This document shows, piece after piece, positions 8,704 to 20,627 of a DNA stretch of 64,000 bases (position 1 is its first letter; every line of letters begins with the position of its first letter). Both the position numbers and the translations under genes were made by a program. This DNA comes from Pseudomonadota bacterium. GTDB taxonomy: Bacteria; Pseudomonadota; Alphaproteobacteria; Acetobacterales; Acetobacteraceae. Under the pieces are notes generated by a model. It saw only the letters and a list, made by a program, of their open reading frames with translations, ran no database searches and was not told where the DNA came from. The DNA lies in the NCBI GenBank assembly GCA_021809435.1, contig JAKBAD010000003.1, positions 124,001-188,000 on the forward strand, given 5' to 3'.

Positions 8704-9467
8704 TGTCAGAGGACGGCATCTTGCTGATTCTCAGTCATTTTCTATGGCCGCTGGTGCGTATTTCAGGATTTTTTCTGGTGGCGCCGGTCTATGGCTCAGA
8801 GATGATCCCGCGCCCGGCCAAGGCGTTGCTGGCCATGTCCATGGCTGGGTTCGTGGCGTGGGGGCATGCTGGTTTGCCGCCTTTGCCGGGCGATGTGGTG
8901 GCGCTCACAATAATGTTGGCGGAGCAATTTTTTTATGGCGTGCTGTTGGGGCTGGTGCTGCAAATCGTGGTGAGCGCCATTGCCTGCGCGGGCGAGATTT
9001 GTGGGCTGGTCATGGGGCTGTCTTTCGCGCAGCTGCAATTTCGTGACAGTGCTGGCCAGACAACGGTATTATACGATCTCATGCTGTGGATCGGGCTGAT
9101 GGGCTTCATGGCGGCGGGCGGGCCGGTTTGGCTGATGGCGGCTTTTTTCCATTCATTCGATCACGGCATCGCCCTGCCTGATCCGGCGGTGTTGGGCAGC
9201 ATGGCGGCGTTTGGGCAAACCATATTCGCCGAAGCGGTGGAGCTGGCTCTGCCTGTTATCGTGGCGGGGATGACGATCAACCTGGCGGTTGGCATTGTCT
9301 CGGTGTTTTCGCCCAGCCTGAATTTAATGAGCATTGGCTTTCCGCTGATGATTTATGTCTGCATGGCGGTGTTTGCCGCCAGTATCCCGTTCTTTGGTGA
9401 TGTCATTCATTCATCCATCGAGAAGGGAATGATTTACACATCCTGGATGATTCACGATGTCCGATGA
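8697..9467 (+). CDS. fliR: Flagellar export gate protein FliR
   Basis: Gate subunit that completes the FliPQR pore. The 256-residue product is almost entirely membrane segments. It carries the family pattern: an early RISGFFLVAPVYGSEMIPRPAKALLAMSMA, then ALTIMLAEQFFYGVLLGLVLQIVVSAI, CGLVMGLSFAQLQF, and a C-terminal IVAGMTINLAVGIVSVFSPSLNLMSIGFPL. The start lies inside the end of fliQ and the stop lies inside the start of flhB, so the three are translationally coupled. Confidence 0.94.
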   Translation: MVVSEDGILLILSHFLWPLVRISGFFLVAPVYGSEMIPRPAKALLAMSMAGFVAWGHAGLPPLPGDVVALTIMLAEQFFYGVLLGLVLQIVVSAIACAGEICGLVMGLSFAQLQFRDSAGQTTVLYDLMLWIGLMGFMAAGGPVWLMAAFFHSFDHGIALPDPAVLGSMAAFGQTIFAEAVELALPVIVAGMTINLAVGIVSVFSPSLNLMSIGFPLMIYVCMAVFAASIPFFGDVIHSSIEKGMIYTSWMIHDVR

Positions 9468-10554
9468 TGATGGGGAGAAGAAGCACCAACCAACCGAGCG
9501 GCGGCTCATGCAGGCGGCCGAGCGTGGAGATATCGCCCGTTCGACCGATCTGCCAAAAGCCGCCGCGATCATGGTGACCATGCTGTTGGGATTCTCGGTT
9601 TTCGCCAGCGTGTCCCAGCGTTTTTTCACTTACTGCGGTGACTGGCTGAGCCTGGCGGGCACGGCCGATGTCAGCGTGGCGGGCGGGTGGATCAGGGTTT
9701 TTACCTCGGTGGTGATGGAGGTGGCGCTGGTGGTGGGGCTGTTCTCGCTGCTGGCGTCGTTTGCGCTGGGTGGCTGGGTATTCTCCCTTGGGCTGGTGAA
9801 GTTTGATCTGAGCCGCCTGGGGGCGCTCGAGCATGTGGTCTCCGCCCGGCAGATCGGGGAGGCGATGAAATCGACGGTGAAGGTTTTGGTCATTGGCGGC
9901 ACGGCGGCGCTGGCATTCATGGCGGCCGAACCGGGATTGAGCGCGCTGGTGAGGGTGCGGATACCCGGACCGGAGGTGGTATTTAGCGGGATCGCGAAAA
10001 TTTTGCTGCCCGTGTGCGCGATCATCGGCATGGTCGCGGTTACCGATATGGCACTGCAATTTCGCGCCCACCGCCAGCGCCTGCGTATGACCGACCAGGA
10101 AATGCGCCAGGAGGTGAAGGAGGCGGGTGGCAACCCGCATGTTAAATCCCGCCAGCGCATGTTGGCGCGCAAAATGGCGCGTGCCCGGCAAATGACCAAG
10201 GTGGGCGAGGCGACGGTGGTGGTGGCCAACCCCACCCATTATGCCTGTGCCATGCGTTACCGGCGCGGGGTGGATGACGCCCCCCTGTTACTGGCGAAAG
10301 GGGTGGATTTGGTGGCGCAGGAAATTCTGACCCGCGCGCGCGGCCATGGCATCCCCATTGTCGAGGCGCCACCCCTGGCGCGCGCCATTTACCGCACGGT
10401 GGAACCGGGCGACCATGTGCCGGTGGTGCTCTATCGCGCCTGTGCCGAGGTGCTGGCCTATATTTGGCGGGTGCAGAGATGGCGGGTCAATGGTGGGCCC
10501 CGTCCCGCGCCCTTCAAGCTCTCGACCAACATTCAAGATGCCTGGCCCGGCTGA
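9457..10554 (+). CDS. flhB: Flagellar export switch protein FlhB
   Basis: Substrate-specificity switch of the flagellar export apparatus. The 365-residue product opens with the cytosolic KKHQPTERRLMQAAERGDIARSTDLPKA motif, has four membrane segments (about 30-210), then a cytoplasmic domain. The autocleavage tetrapeptide NPTH is at residues 258-261 (VVVANPTHYACAMRYRRG), followed by GVDLVAQEILTRARGHGIPIVEAPPLARAIYRTVEPGD. It overlaps fliR by eleven bases and is the last flagellar gene. The next gene, gyrB, converges on it. Confidence 0.96.
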   Translation: MSDDDGEKKHQPTERRLMQAAERGDIARSTDLPKAAAIMVTMLLGFSVFASVSQRFFTYCGDWLSLAGTADVSVAGGWIRVFTSVVMEVALVVGLFSLLASFALGGWVFSLGLVKFDLSRLGALEHVVSARQIGEAMKSTVKVLVIGGTAALAFMAAEPGLSALVRVRIPGPEVVFSGIAKILLPVCAIIGMVAVTDMALQFRAHRQRLRMTDQEMRQEVKEAGGNPHVKSRQRMLARKMARARQMTKVGEATVVVANPTHYACAMRYRRGVDDAPLLLAKGVDLVAQEILTRARGHGIPIVEAPPLARAIYRTVEPGDHVPVVLYRACAEVLAYIWRVQRWRVNGGPRPAPFKLSTNIQDAWPG

Positions 10555-10592
10555 GCGATCAGGGCGGTGTCAGCCCGCCCTGGCGCGGTGGC

Positions 10593-13064
<2,472 letters not shown>

Positions 13065-13109
13065 TTATACAATATTTCCGCGTTTCTGCCTAATCGGGCG
13101 GTGCCGGCC

Positions 13110-14462
13110 TCATCCTCCCGCCGGCACGCCGTTGCCCGCGCCAATCGCCCCGGCGAGCTTGGCGATGGTGGTGCGGAACGCCCCCCTGATCGCGGCGGCC
13201 GGTTGGCCAAGCTGGCCAGCGCGCGGCACGATGCGGGGCAGGTCGGGAATCACCGCATCGAAGCGCATGCCCATGGTTTGTTCCATATAAGCCTGGCTCA
13301 GCCCGCCCGGCGCGCCCGCGCGGTTGAGCACGATGATCACCCGCGGATTTTGCGATGCCCCGCCCGGCAGGCTGAGCAGCCGCTCAAGGTTGCGAATCGA
13401 GATGGTCGAGGGGTCCATGACAATGACGCGCTGCTGGGCGTTATAGAGCAGGTCGCGCGCGAAAGGCTCAAGCCGCGATCCGGCATCGGCCAGGGCGAAA
13501 TTATAGCGCGCCCGCAGCGCCTGGATGAACTTCACCGCCGCCTCGGGCTGATAGGCAATGTCGCGGCCAAGCTCTTCGAGCGCGGCCAGCACATGCAGCC
13601 GGCCGCCGCCATCGAGGGTTGAACGCTCGATGAACAGCTGGTCCACCCGCTCGGGCGCCTCGAGCGCCGTGGTCAGGCCGTTATTGGGCGAAATATCGAG
13701 GTGGAGCGCGACGGTGCCGGTGTGCAGTTCGCCATCCATGAGCAGGGTATGGCGGTGCAGCTCGTTGGAAATATACCAGGCGAGGTTGGTTGAGATGGTG
13801 GTTGCCCCCACCCCGCCCCGCGTGCCGGCCACCACCACCAGCCGCCCGCCGCGCTGGGGCTGGTCATTTGCCGTCTGGTTGGCGATGAGGGGCAGGAAAT
13901 GCTGCTCGATGGCGCCGCGCGTGAGCGGTTTGGGCAGATATTCCCGCACCCCCATGCCCTTGGTGACGGTGCGGTAGAAATTCACGTTCTGGCTCTCGCC
14001 AATCGCCAGCACCATGGTGCCCGGCTCGACCACATCGGCCACGTCCAGCACGGCATTGATCGGCTGTTCCTCGCCCGAGAGGTCGATCAGCACGATCTCG
14101 GGGGTCGCCATGGCGGCCAAAATGGTCAGGCTGGTGCGAAAATCGACCACATGCACGATGTTGGTGTTGGGCACATAGCCGCCCAGCACCTCGTGCAGCA
14201 GATTGGCGCTCTGCTCATCGCGCGCGAAGCCGATGAATTTGTCCCGCTTCACCGGCGCCTGGCGCGGCGCGGCTTGGCGGATGACGCTGGCGGGCGCGGG
14301 CACCTCGGCCTCGGCGGGCGGCGCCGTGGGCGCCATGGCGGTGACGATGGTGCGCAGTAGCTCGGGCGTCATGGGCGCGTTTTGGGTGGGTTCCGCCTGT
14401 CTGTGGAGCGGGGCAGGGGGCAGGGAAGGGGTTTCGAAAAACACCCGGTCATCCGGCATCAT
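13110..14462 (-). CDS. cpaE: CpaE/TadZ-like pilus assembly ATPase (orphan)
   Basis: A 450-residue protein: a Pro/Ala-rich N-terminus (about 1-75), an atypical receiver-like domain (about 80-200; DKFIGFARDEQSANLLHEVLGG...EIVLIDLSGE), and a MinD/ParA-type ATPase domain from about 210 with a deviant Walker A, GTRGGVGATTIS, and LLMDGELHTGTVALHLDI. This is the CpaE/TadZ architecture, which places Tad/Flp pilus machinery at a cell pole. No other cpa/tad gene is within the window. The ATPase fold is certain; the pilus role is inferred from the family. Confidence 0.78.
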   Translation of the reverse strand: MMPDDRVFFETPSLPPAPLHRQAEPTQNAPMTPELLRTIVTAMAPTAPPAEAEVPAPASVIRQAAPRQAPVKRDKFIGFARDEQSANLLHEVLGGYVPNTNIVHVVDFRTSLTILAAMATPEIVLIDLSGEEQPINAVLDVADVVEPGTMVLAIGESQNVNFYRTVTKGMGVREYLPKPLTRGAIEQHFLPLIANQTANDQPQRGGRLVVVAGTRGGVGATTISTNLAWYISNELHRHTLLMDGELHTGTVALHLDISPNNGLTTALEAPERVDQLFIERSTLDGGGRLHVLAALEELGRDIAYQPEAAVKFIQALRARYNFALADAGSRLEPFARDLLYNAQQRVIVMDPSTISIRNLERLLSLPGGASQNPRVIIVLNRAGAPGGLSQAYMEQTMGMRFDAVIPDLPRIVPRAGQLGQPAAAIRGAFRTTIAKLAGAIGAGNGVPAGG

Positions 14463-14646
14463 GGGTCTCGTCCTTGGCTGGAAAACACGCCGGAGACTTT
14501 TTCCAGGCCGGCTTATGTCACCATGCCGGGGTTACCTGCCCGTTAACTCTCAAACCCGCCCGTGCTGAATTTCTTGTGGGCTTCTTTCCCCCCGGCGCGC
14601 TTTGCCCTATGTCCGCGCCCTCAGACTGACTGATACGCAGGATTTC

Positions 14647-15570
14647 ATGGCGCGCACCAAAAAAGGCCGCAAACTCGACGGCTGGATCATTCTCGACAAA
14701 CCCCAGGGCATCACCAGCACCCAGGCGCTGAACAAGGTCAAGCGCGCGCTCGACGCGCAAAAGGCCGGCCATGCCGGCACGCTCGACCCGCTGGCCACCG
14801 GCATTTTGCCGCTCGCCTTCGGCAGTGCCACCAAAACCGTGCCTTATGTCATGGACGCGACCAAAATTTACCACTTCACCATCCGTTTTGGTGAAGCCCG
14901 CGACACTGACGACGCCGAGGGCGAGGTGGTTGAAACCTCCGCCGCCCGCCCGACCAATGAGCAGATCGAGGCCGCGCTGCCGCAATTTCGCGGGCTCATC
15001 ATGCAGGTGCCGCCGGTATTCTCGGCGCTGAAAGTGGCGGGCGAGCGCGCCTATGACATGGCCCGCGACGGCCGCCCCCCCGAGCTGCCCCCGCGCCCCG
15101 CGCAAATCGACCGGTTCGAGCTGATCGGCCGCCCCGACGCCGACCATGCCGCGTTCGAGGTGCAGTCGGGCAAGGGGGTTTATATGCGCGCGCTCGCCCG
15201 CGACCTGGCGCGCGCCTGCGGCACGGTTGGGCATATCGCGGTGCTGCGCCGCCTGCGCGTCGGCCCCTTCACCGAAGCCATGGCGGTTCCTCTGGACATT
15301 TTTCTCGATGAGGCGCATACGCCCGCCACTCTGTCTGAATTCCTCCGTCCCCTCTCGACCGCGCTGGACGACATCCCGGCCCTGGCCTTGAACGCGGCGG
15401 AATTTCTGGCCCTCTCACAAGGTCAGGCGATCAGCCTGGTCGATCTGATGGGCAAGATCCCGGAAGAGGCCAACCCCGATGAGGGGCTGGTCCGTATCCT
15501 GGCAGCGGGGCGCACTGCGGCCTTGGCCCGACTCTCCGATGGGTGGCTGAAGCCGGAGCGCATGTTTTAA
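14647..15570 (+). CDS. truB: tRNA pseudouridine(55) synthase TruB
   Basis: Makes pseudouridine 55 in the T-loop of tRNAs. The chosen ATG has an AGGA ribosome binding site five to six bases upstream and gives 307 residues starting [21 protein letters not shown]; a TTG 45 bases upstream lacks such a site. The catalytic motif [18 protein letters not shown] places the nucleophile at Asp47. Further family segments are [40 protein letters not shown] and [15 protein letters not shown]. It is followed 23 bases later by rpsO, the common bacterial truB-rpsO pairing. Confidence 0.95.
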   Translation: MARTKKGRKLDGWIILDKPQGITSTQALNKVKRALDAQKAGHAGTLDPLATGILPLAFGSATKTVPYVMDATKIYHFTIRFGEARDTDDAEGEVVETSAARPTNEQIEAALPQFRGLIMQVPPVFSALKVAGERAYDMARDGRPPELPPRPAQIDRFELIGRPDADHAAFEVQSGKGVYMRALARDLARACGTVGHIAVLRRLRVGPFTEAMAVPLDIFLDEAHTPATLSEFLRPLSTALDDIPALALNAAEFLALSQGQAISLVDLMGKIPEEANPDEGLVRILAAGRTAALARLSDGWLKPERMF

Positions 15571-15593
15571 CCGCTTTTATAAGGAATATCCCG

Positions 15594-15863
15594 ATGTCGA
15601 TCACGCCAGAGCGCCGCACGGCCCTCATCCAGGAATACGCGACCGCCGCCAATGACACCGGCTCCCCGGAAGTCCAGGTGGCCATTCTCTCCGAGCGTAT
15701 CTCCAACCTCACCGAGCACCTGAAGACCCACGCCAAGGACTTCCACTCCCGCCGTGGCCTGCTCGTGCTCGTCGGCCAGCGCCGCTCGCTGCTGGACTAT
15801 CTGAAGAAGAAGTCCCTCCAGCGCTACCAGACCCTGATCAGCCGCCTCGGCCTGCGCCGCTAA
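15594..15863 (+). CDS. rpsO: 30S ribosomal protein S15
   Basis: Primary 16S rRNA-binding protein of the small subunit. The ATG preceded by AAGGA at eight bases gives exactly 89 residues, the family length, starting [15 protein letters not shown]. The motifs [35 protein letters not shown] and [24 protein letters not shown] are diagnostic. In most bacteria pnp follows rpsO; here a strong terminator and an AT-rich patch follow instead, which suggests a rearrangement at this point. Confidence 0.97.
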   Translation: MSITPERRTALIQEYATAANDTGSPEVQVAILSERISNLTEHLKTHAKDFHSRRGLLVLVGQRRSLLDYLKKKSLQRYQTLISRLGLRR

Positions 15864-15920
15864 GCTGGTCACCGCAGGGGTTTCCCCCCTGCACCCCACT
15901 GGGGCCGAACGGCCCGCACG

Positions 15921-15959
15921 GATAAAAAAGCCCCCTCACGCGAAGGGGCTTTTTTTATC
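15921..15959. terminator. Strong bidirectional terminator after rpsO
   Basis: A near-perfect palindrome: GATAAAAAAGCCCC on the left pairs with GGGGCTTTTTTTATC on the right, around a short loop. It has an A-run before and a T-run after the GC stem, so it should stop transcripts from either strand. Confidence 0.93.
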
Positions 15960-16196
15960 CGATTTTGGCACCAAGCCTTGCGCCTCATGAGATGAGATCG
16001 ACGCAGCTCGCTCCGACGGCCTCAGTGCACGACCGCCGAGAGCCCATTAAACAAAGGTCTAAGATTAATCGAACCCGCGATAATAGAGGCGCACAGAACG
16101 GCAAACCACCAATGATCACGATCACCGGGAATTTATAAGTTGACTACCTTTTCCGAGCGGCGTTTAGACTAAACCCCCTCTCAAAAGGAAACGATC
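15960..16196 (+). promoter_or_regulatory. AT-rich leader with candidate promoter for the following gene
   Basis: No gene is visible in this stretch. Composition drops sharply compared with flanking DNA. A sigma70-like promoter is plausible: TTGACT at 16140-16145, 17 bases, then TTTAGA at 16163-16168 (a shifted TAGACT is the alternative). An AAAGGAA ribosome binding site at about 16184-16190 sits seven bases before the ATG of the next gene. Assigned from pattern only. Confidence 0.5.
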
Positions 16197-16733
16197 ATGG
16201 GTTTCATGAAGGTCGATGACGTTTATGTCGATCGCGATCTGGCGCTTCTACGTAAGCATCTCAGTTTTCTAGATCATGAGTTAGCCAAAGTTAATACCTC
16301 AATCAAAAGGTCGGCCGACCCCGAATCTGATGGATGGTGTGAGGCTGGGGAATATTTCATCGGCCACGGCTTTGTTGCCATTCAGCGCTATCTCACGGTA
16401 ACGCATACAACGTTAAAGATCGCCAAATCAGCCGCTCTCGCAGTTCCACCAGCGGCAATGGAAAATCTGACATTTGCCGCCGCCATAAATGCAGGAGCAA
16501 ATTATTGGAAACACGTGGAAGGGTGGATTGAAGATTTAAACAACCCAAAAAAAGGCGACCTAACGAAGAACGCTCAAAAGACAATTGACGACCTCGAGAA
16601 GATCACTGACTGGGCCGATTACACATGCTCAAATTTGCTGGCGTATTTGGGAGATAGTACAGAATTAACGCTATCAAAGCTCCTTCCCATAATTATCGAA
16701 TGGCGTAACAATTTAATAAGCCAAGCTATATGA
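16197..16733 (+). CDS. Hypothetical accessory protein, unrecognised
   Basis: A 178-residue soluble protein beginning MGFMKVDDVYVDRDLALLRKHL. I do not recognise the family. It looks all-helical, with no signal peptide or membrane segment, two cysteines (in DGWCEAGEYF and DYTCSNLL), and a Lys/Asp-rich linker (DLNNPKKGDLTKNAQKTIDDLEK). The start is supported by a good ribosome binding site and a promoter-like sequence. GC content and codon use (many AAT, ATA, TTA codons) differ from all neighbours, and it sits between two housekeeping operons whose usual partners (pnp after rpsO, recJ after glpX) are missing. I infer horizontal acquisition; function is unknown. Confidence 0.7.
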   Translation: MGFMKVDDVYVDRDLALLRKHLSFLDHELAKVNTSIKRSADPESDGWCEAGEYFIGHGFVAIQRYLTVTHTTLKIAKSAALAVPPAAMENLTFAAAINAGANYWKHVEGWIEDLNNPKKGDLTKNAQKTIDDLEKITDWADYTCSNLLAYLGDSTELTLSKLLPIIIEWRNNLISQAI

Positions 16734-16785
16734 TTGTAACGTGATGCTGTGTGAACAGCAGATCACAAAGATCTTCTCAGCAAGT

Positions 16786-16867
16786 GTAGGATGGGTGAGC
16801 GAAGCGCTACCCATCGCTTTTGTGCAACGTCACGGTTGATGGGTGGCGCTGCGCTTACCCATCCTAC
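16786..16867. repeat. 82-bp imperfect inverted-repeat element
   Basis: Two 30-base arms in opposite orientation flank a 22-base centre. The left arm starts GTAGGATGGGTGAGCGAAGC and the right arm, read on the minus strand, starts GTAGGATGGGTAAGCGCAGC; 27 of 30 positions agree. Each arm also contains its own GATGGGT/ACCCATC palindrome, so it can fold as a single long hairpin or as two. This resembles dispersed intergenic palindromes (REP- or MITE-like) of proteobacteria. It lies just downstream of the AT-rich orphan gene. Confidence 0.8.
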
Positions 16868-17025
16868 GAATCTTTGGTCATTTCGATAACGATCTTTTTT
16901 TGAACTGAACGTCCAAAACCCGCCCGTCCGTTTCCGGCCCAGCCCCGCCAGAAAGAGAATGTCCGGTATCTGCTTCCCCTGGCCGTGAACTGACTGGTAG
17001 CTTCCCCCCAAAAAACGTGCCCAAT
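16868..17025. other. Intergenic remainder, no gene seen
   Basis: Between the inverted-repeat element and the glpX terminator. I see no credible reading frame, RNA or repeat; composition is intermediate between the AT-rich patch and the GC-rich glpX operon. Confidence 0.5.
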
Positions 17026-17055
17026 AAAAACGGCGCCCTGCCTCCAGAGCGCCGT
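17026..17055 (-). terminator. Terminator of the glpX operon
   Basis: On the minus strand an ACGGCGC/GCGCCGT stem with a 12-base loop is followed by TTTTTATT. It lies 27 bases beyond the glpX stop. Confidence 0.8.
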
Positions 17056-17081
17056 CCTGCCTCTCGGCAACAGCTAAACCG

Positions 17082-18068
<987 letters not shown>

Positions 18069-18080
18069 GACGGCAAATCC

Positions 18081-19373
18081 TCAGTGTTTCGGTTCAATGC
18101 GGATAAAGGCGGGCGCCTCGAGCACGCAGGCGAGCGCGGCGATCTTCTCGACCGCCCTGGCCACCGCGGCCTCCTTGGTCTCGTGCGTGACCAGCACGAT
18201 GGGCACGGCCTCGCCGGGTGAGCGGCCATGCTGGAGCATGGATTCGAGGCTGATGCCCTCATCGCGCAAAATGGCGGTGACATCGGCCAGCACGCCCGGC
18301 TGGTCCACCACCGAGAGGCGCAGGAAATAGGCCGAGGTCAGCTCGGCCATCGGCACCATCGGCACGGCGGCGAGGTCGGCGCGCTTCACGCCCCACACCG
18401 GCAGCTGGGTGCCACGCGCGATGTCGATGATATCGGCTACCACCGCGCTGGCGGTCGGGCCTTCGCCCGCGCCCCGCCCTTGCAAAAACACGGGGCCGGA
18501 GAAATCGCCTTCCAGCAGCACGGCGTTGAACACGCCATCGACGGTGGCGATGGGCTTGTTCAGCGGCACCATGGCCGGGTGCACGCGCGCCGAGATGCCG
18601 GCCGCCGTGCGCTCGGCAATGCCCAGCAGCTTGATCCGGTAGCCCAGCTCACGCGCGAAGGCGATATCGAGCGCCGAGACGCGGGTAATGCCCTCGACAT
18701 GCAGGGCGGCGAAGTCGATTTCGGCGCCAAAGGCCAGCCCGGCCAGAATGGCGAGCTTGTGGGCGGCGTCCACGCCGTCAATGTCGAAGCTGGGGTCGGC
18801 CTCGGCATAGCCCAGCGCCTGGGCGTCGGCCAGAACATCGGCGAAATCGCGGCCTTCCTCGCGCATGGTGGTGAGGATGTAATTGCACGTGCCGTTCAAA
18901 ATGCCCGCCACGCGTGACACGGCATTGGCCGCCAGCCCCTCGCGCAGGGCCTTGATGACCGGAATGCCCCCGGCCACCGCCGCCTCGAAGGCGATGGTCA
19001 CCCCCTTGGCCTCGGCGGCCTCGGCCAGCGCCACACCATGATGGGCGAGCAGCGCCTTGTTGGCGGTGACCAGATGCTTGCCATGGGCGATGGCCGCCTC
19101 GGCCAGCGCCTTGGCCTTGCCTTCCGAACCGCCGATCAGCTCCACCACCACATCCACGTTCGGGTCGGCGGCCAAGCTCAGCGCGTCATCATGCCAGGTG
19201 ATGCCCTCCAGGCTGAAGCCGCGGTCGCGCCCCTTGGCGCGCGCCGAGACGGCGCTGACCCGCACGGTCCGCCCCGCGCGCTGGGCGATCAGCCCGGCCT
19301 GCGCCGCCACCAGCTTGGCCACGCCCGCGCCAACCGTGCCCAGCCCGGCGATGCCCAGTTTCAGTTCAGTCAT
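18081..19373 (-). CDS. hom: Homoserine dehydrogenase
   Basis: Reduces aspartate semialdehyde to homoserine, the branch point to threonine and methionine. The 430-residue protein has an N-terminal NAD(P)-binding fold (LGIAGLGTVGAGVAKLV), the catalytic segment (NKALLAHHGVALAEAAEAKGVTIAFEAAVAGGIPVIKALREGL), GILNGTCNYILTTM, and a C-terminal ACT domain from about residue 345 (YFLRLSVVDQPGVLADVTAILRDEGISLESMLQHG) for feedback by threonine. It overlaps the upstream aminotransferase by four bases. Confidence 0.96.
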   Translation of the reverse strand: MTELKLGIAGLGTVGAGVAKLVAAQAGLIAQRAGRTVRVSAVSARAKGRDRGFSLEGITWHDDALSLAADPNVDVVVELIGGSEGKAKALAEAAIAHGKHLVTANKALLAHHGVALAEAAEAKGVTIAFEAAVAGGIPVIKALREGLAANAVSRVAGILNGTCNYILTTMREEGRDFADVLADAQALGYAEADPSFDIDGVDAAHKLAILAGLAFGAEIDFAALHVEGITRVSALDIAFARELGYRIKLLGIAERTAAGISARVHPAMVPLNKPIATVDGVFNAVLLEGDFSGPVFLQGRGAGEGPTASAVVADIIDIARGTQLPVWGVKRADLAAVPMVPMAELTSAYFLRLSVVDQPGVLADVTAILRDEGISLESMLQHGRSPGEAVPIVLVTHETKEAAVARAVEKIAALACVLEAPAFIRIEPKH

Positions 19374-20587
19374 TTAACGGGCTCCTCCGGCTCCACGGGG
19401 CCGCCATTATCGGCGGCGAAGAAAGTTTTGATGTTGCGCACGGCCTGGCGCAAACGCTGGGCGTTCTCGACCAGCGCGATGCGCACATGGCCATCGCCAT
19501 ATTCGCCAAACCCAATGCCCGGCGCCACCGCCACGCGGGCCTTGGCCATCAGCAGCTTCGAGAATTCCAGGCTGCCCATATGGGCGTATTTGGGCGGAAT
19601 CGGCGCCCAGGCGAACATCGAACCATTGGGCGAGGGCACATCCCAGCCCGCCGCGTGCAGGCCTTTGATGAGAATGTCGCGCCGCTCGCGATAGAGGGTG
19701 CGCATATCCTCCACGCAATCCTGCGGGCCGTTGAGCGCGGCCACCGAGGCCACCTGGATGGGCGTGAAGGCGCCATAATCGAGGTAGGATTTCATGCGCG
19801 TCAGCGCCTTGATGAGGCGCGGATTGCCGACCCCGAAGCCCATGCGCCAGCCGGCCATGGAATAGGTCTTCGACATCGAGGTGAATTCCACCGCGATATC
19901 CTTGGCGCCCTCCACCTGCAGCACCGAGGGCGGCGGATTGCCGTCGAAATAGATCTCGCCATAGGCGAGGTCGGAGATGATGAAGATTTCGGTCTTTTTG
20001 GCCAGCGCCACCAGCTCCTTGTAAAAATCAAGGTCGGCCATGTAGGCGGTGGGGTTGGAGGGGAAATTGACGATCAGCGCGGTCGGCTTGGGCACTGAAT
20101 GGCGCACCGCGCGGTCGATGGCGCGCAGCATGTCCTCGCCCGGATGGGCGGGAATGGAGCGCACCGAGGCGCCGGCGATGATGAACCCGAACTGGTGAAT
20201 GGGATAAGACGGGTTGGGCACCAAAATCGTGTCGCCGGGCGAGGTGATGGCGGCGGCGAGGTTGGCCAGGCCTTCCTTCGAGCCGAGCGTGGCGATCACC
20301 TCGGTTTCGGGGTCGAGCTTCACGCCAAAGCGCCGCTCATAATAATTGGCCTGGGCGCGGCGCAGGCCCGGAATGCCGCGCGAAGTGGAATAGCGGTGGC
20401 TGCGAGGGTCGGCGATGGTCTCGACCAGCTTGGCGACGATATGGGGCGGCGTCGGGCTGTCGGGGTTGCCCATGCCCAGATCGATAATGTCCTCGGCCGC
20501 GGCGCGGGCCTTGGCCTTGGCCGAATTCACCTCGGCGAAGACATAGGGGGGCAGGCGGCGGATGCGGTGAAACTCTTCAGAGGACAT
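19370..20587 (-). CDS. Class I/II PLP-dependent aminotransferase, AlaC-like
   Basis: A 405-residue fold-type I aminotransferase. Typical segments are DLGMGNPDSPTPPHIV, LGSKEGLANLAAAITSPGDTILVPNPSYPIHQFGF, LIVNFPSNPT and the PLP lysine motif TSMSKTYSMAGWRMGF, with Lys240. It resembles AlaC (glutamate-pyruvate) and LL-diaminopimelate-type enzymes, and alphaproteobacterial members are usually found directly ahead of hom, as here. The neighbour suggests a role in the alanine/aspartate-family amino acids; the exact substrate cannot be read from the sequence. Confidence 0.9.
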   Translation of the reverse strand: MSSEEFHRIRRLPPYVFAEVNSAKAKARAAAEDIIDLGMGNPDSPTPPHIVAKLVETIADPRSHRYSTSRGIPGLRRAQANYYERRFGVKLDPETEVIATLGSKEGLANLAAAITSPGDTILVPNPSYPIHQFGFIIAGASVRSIPAHPGEDMLRAIDRAVRHSVPKPTALIVNFPSNPTAYMADLDFYKELVALAKKTEIFIISDLAYGEIYFDGNPPPSVLQVEGAKDIAVEFTSMSKTYSMAGWRMGFGVGNPRLIKALTRMKSYLDYGAFTPIQVASVAALNGPQDCVEDMRTLYRERRDILIKGLHAAGWDVPSPNGSMFAWAPIPPKYAHMGSLEFSKLLMAKARVAVAPGIGFGEYGDGHVRIALVENAQRLRQAVRNIKTFFAADNGGPVEPEEPVK

Positions 20588-20627
20588 TGTCAGCTATGCT
20601 TCTCGTGTTGGAGTGAGAGACCAGGGC

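Noticed and set aside
10561-10581. AGGGCGG/CCGCCCT hairpin between flhB and gyrB as a terminator
   Set aside because: A seven-base stem without any T-run on either side; it may help but is not a convincing intrinsic terminator.
16741-16766. Hairpin directly after the orphan gene as a terminator
   Set aside because: The stem is interrupted and has no T-run; too weak to call.
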